Assembly: GCA_039819115.1 (NCBI GenBank)
Contig: JBCBST010000134.1
Coordinates: 1 to 8,397 of the forward strand
Source of the DNA: JBCBST01 sp039819115
GTDB taxonomy: Bacteria > Bacteroidota > Rhodothermia > Balneolales > Balneolaceae
Reading direction: 5' to 3'
DNA length: 8,397 nt
Made by a program: the position numbers and the translations under genes. Under the pieces are notes generated by a model. The model made no database searches and was not told the DNA's origin. It saw only the letters and a list, made by a program, of their open reading frames with translations. Shown piece after piece: positions 6,828 through 8,397 of this stretch (positions are counted from its first letter, which is position 1; each line of letters begins with the position of its first letter).

Positions 6828-8270
6828 TTATCCAACACTGCCTTCCAGCTTGATATCCAGAAGTTTGTTAGCCTCAACTGCAAATTCGAGGGGTAGTTCT
6901 TTCAACACGTCTTTAACAAAGCCATTTACAATCATCGAAATTGCATCCTGCTCGGTTATACCGCGTTGCATTAAGTAAAAAATTTGTTCTTCACCAACTC
7001 TTGATGTGGTGGCTTCGTGTTCCACCCGCCCGGTTGGGTTTTCTGAGGAGATATACGGGAAGGTATGAGCTCCACATTCCTGGCCGATAAGCATAGAGTC
7101 GCACACTGAATAGTTTCGGGCGCCGCTTGCCTTCTTCCCTATTTTGACTTCTCCTCGGTAACTGTTGTTCGATTGTCCGGCAGAGATACCTTTAGAGATG
7201 ATGGTGCTTTTTGTGTTTTTCCCAAGATGGATCATTTTCGTGCCAGTATCGGCCTGCTGTTTTTTGGTGGTTACAGCTACAGAGTAGAATTCTCCAACGG
7301 AATGATCACCCTGAAGGATGACACTTGGATACTTTAAAGTTACTGCAGATCCGGTCTCCAGCTGAGTCCAAGATATCTTGGAATGGTCTCCTTTACAGAT
7401 ACCACGTTTGGTAACAAAATTGTAAATACCACCCCTGCCCTGTTCATCACCGGAGTACCAGTTTTGAATGGTAGAGTACTTAATCTCTGCACGATCCAGT
7501 GCCACCAATTCCACTACGGCAGCATGCAACTGGTTCTTATCGTACATAGGTGCTGTACAACCTTCCAGATAACTGACCTCGCTTCCTTCTTCAGCAATGA
7601 TTAATGTGCGCTCAAACTGCCCCGACTCCATATTGTTAATCCGGAAATAGGTAGATAATTCCATGGGGCATACGGTATTCTTTGGTACATAGCAGAACGA
7701 GCCATCGGAAAAGACGGCTGAGTTCAATGCAGAAAAATAATTGTCACGTACGGGTACAACCGATCCCATATACTTTTTGACCAACTCCGGGTGATCTTTG
7801 ATGGCTTCAGAAATAGAGCAAAAAATGACGCCAGCTTCAGCCAGTTTTTCTTTGAACGAGGTAAAAATGGAAACCGAATCAAAAACGGCATCAACTGCTA
7901 CTCCAGCTAACATTTTTTGTTCTTCAAGGGGAATACCCAATTTCTCGTATGTTTCCCGGATGTTTGGGTCTAGATCATCCAGGCTATCCAGTTCCGGCTT
8001 TTGTTTGGGAGCAGAATAGTACAAGAGATTTTCGTAATCCGGCTTCTCATAGGTCGCATTAAACCAGGAAGGTTCTTTCATTTCCCTCCATGCCCGGTAC
8101 GATTTTAAACGAAATTCCGTCATCCATTCCGGTTCGTTTTTACGGGATGAAAGCTCACGAATGATATCTTCGCTTATTCCTTTGGGGAAATCTTCATATT
8201 CAACATCGGTGGTAAAGCCGTACTTGTACTCTTCACCGATCATCGATTCTAAGGCTTTGGTCTCACTCAT
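6828..8270 (-). CDS. sufB: SufB, Fe-S cluster assembly scaffold protein
   Basis: Main scaffold of the SufBC2D complex; it receives persulfide sulfur from SufS (through SufE/SufU in other bacteria) and builds the nascent cluster. The protein has 480 residues, the usual length. Motifs expected for SufB but not SufD are present: YLEGCTAPMY (234-243) with Cys238, matching the proposed sulfur-accepting Cys254 of Escherichia coli; CDSMLIG (390-396) with Cys390, matching Cys405; and VEHEATTSRVGEEQ (416-429) with His418 and Glu419, matching His433 and Glu434. The offset from the Escherichia coli numbering is a steady 15-16 residues, so no insertion or deletion affects the core. The C-terminal FYLMQRGITEQDA segment is the SufC-contact entry. 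It is the first gene of the operon in this window. The ATG at 8270 has no Shine-Dalgarno; an A-rich stretch precedes it. Confidence 0.97.
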   Translation of the reverse strand: MSETKALESMIGEEYKYGFTTDVEYEDFPKGISEDIIRELSSRKNEPEWMTEFRLKSYRAWREMKEPSWFNATYEKPDYENLLYYSAPKQKPELDSLDDLDPNIRETYEKLGIPLEEQKMLAGVAVDAVFDSVSIFTSFKEKLAEAGVIFCSISEAIKDHPELVKKYMGSVVPVRDNYFSALNSAVFSDGSFCYVPKNTVCPMELSTYFRINNMESGQFERTLIIAEEGSEVSYLEGCTAPMYDKNQLHAAVVELVALDRAEIKYSTIQNWYSGDEQGRGGIYNFVTKRGICKGDHSKISWTQLETGSAVTLKYPSVILQGDHSVGEFYSVAVTTKKQQADTGTKMIHLGKNTKSTIISKGISAGQSNNSYRGEVKIGKKASGARNYSVCDSMLIGQECGAHTFPYISSENPTGRVEHEATTSRVGEEQIFYLMQRGITEQDAISMIVNGFVKDVLKELPLEFAVEANKLLDIKLEGSVG

Positions 8271-8302
8271 TGGCTGGTTTTTTTGGATTAAGTGATAAAT
8301 AT

Positions 8303-8331
8303 TTTATACATGACTGATCATGGAATAAAAA
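8303..8331 (-). promoter_or_regulatory. Possible suf operon promoter
   Basis: On the minus strand, a TATAAA (8303-8308) resembles a -10 box. TTTTTA (8326-8331), 17 bases upstream, is a poor -35. Transcription would start near 8296, giving a leader of about 25 bases before sufB. I did not find the Bacteroidota-type TAnnTTTG box in this region. The region is AT-rich, so chance matches are likely. Confidence 0.3.
8309..8322. promoter_or_regulatory. Inverted repeat, candidate operator upstream of sufB
   Basis: CATGA (8309-8313) and TCATG (8318-8322) are exact reverse complements with a 4-base spacer. Further outward pairing is partial (T8307/A8324 and 8302-8304 with 8327-8329). The dyad lies between the candidate -35 and -10 boxes, a place where a repressor would block transcription. 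Suf operons are often controlled by Rrf2-family or SufR-type regulators, but no regulator gene is in the window and the motif does not match a site I can name. Confidence 0.35.
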
Positions 8332-8356
8332 CACATAATAAATAAATATTTGCATA

Positions 8357-8396
8357 ATACACTCCCCAACTGCCCGATATACTCCCTGGCTGCCTC
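8357..8396. repeat. Two diverged tandem copies of a 20-base unit upstream of sufB
   Basis: Positions 8357-8376 and 8377-8396 match at 14 of 20 bases, sharing ATA, ACTCCC and CTGCC; five of the six differences are C/T or A/G changes. On the minus strand each copy reads GGCAG followed by GGGAGT and TAT. It runs to the window edge, so more copies may follow. It could be a pair of regulator sites about two helix turns apart, or the end of a longer repeat array or upstream gene. Confidence 0.5.
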
Positions 8397-8397
8397 G

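Noticed and set aside
4714..8270. SufB-SufC-SufD as an unusual transporter or new system
   Set aside because: All key motifs match the standard SUF scaffold complex, and no membrane subunit is present.
1..8397. Mobile elements, CRISPR arrays, tRNA or rRNA genes
   Set aside because: No transposase, integrase, regularly spaced repeat array or RNA gene was seen; the tandem repeat at the right edge has only two adjacent copies without spacers.

Overview
The window is a compact, all-minus-strand block of nine genes. It reads leftward, so the right edge is upstream. Gaps are short and no stretch over about 210 bases lacks a gene. The main content is a SUF iron-sulfur cluster assembly operon in the order sufB, sufC, sufD, sufS, a NifU/Nfu-type scaffold or carrier, a SufA/IscA-type carrier, and a DUF2480-family protein. 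Intergenic gaps in this part run from a 1-base overlap to 39 bases, which supports one transcript. Two further genes lie downstream on the same strand after a 206-base gap: a classical short-chain dehydrogenase/reductase and a type 2 (FMN-dependent) isopentenyl-diphosphate delta-isomerase.

The organism is most likely from the Bacteroidota/Balneolota/Rhodothermota group. The reasons are the DUF2480 protein, which I know mainly from that group and often beside suf genes; the moderate base composition; and the scarcity of Shine-Dalgarno sequences. Clear ones are seen only before sufD and sufA. This is an inference from gene content, not a species identification.

Right end (about 8271-8397): the suf upstream region. 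It holds a possible sigma-70-like promoter, an inverted repeat lying between its -35 and -10 elements, and a diverged tandem repeat of about 20 bases that runs to the window edge. Centre (2529-8270): SufBCD is the cluster scaffold complex with its ATPase, SufS supplies sulfur from cysteine, and the Nfu-like and A-type proteins hold or pass on finished clusters. DUF2480 (2012-2518) follows and has no known function. Positions 1806-2011 hold a weak hairpin with a U-tract that may end the suf transcript. Left end (2-1805): SDR and fni, probably a separate small unit. A perfect 11-base inverted repeat covers the fni stop codon at the left edge.

Most of this is a recognisable housekeeping operon. 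The least understood part is DUF2480, which shows an internal duplication and several cysteines. Absent from the visible locus are a SufE/SufU sulfur-transfer partner, a SufT (DUF59) protein and a SufR/IscR-type regulator.
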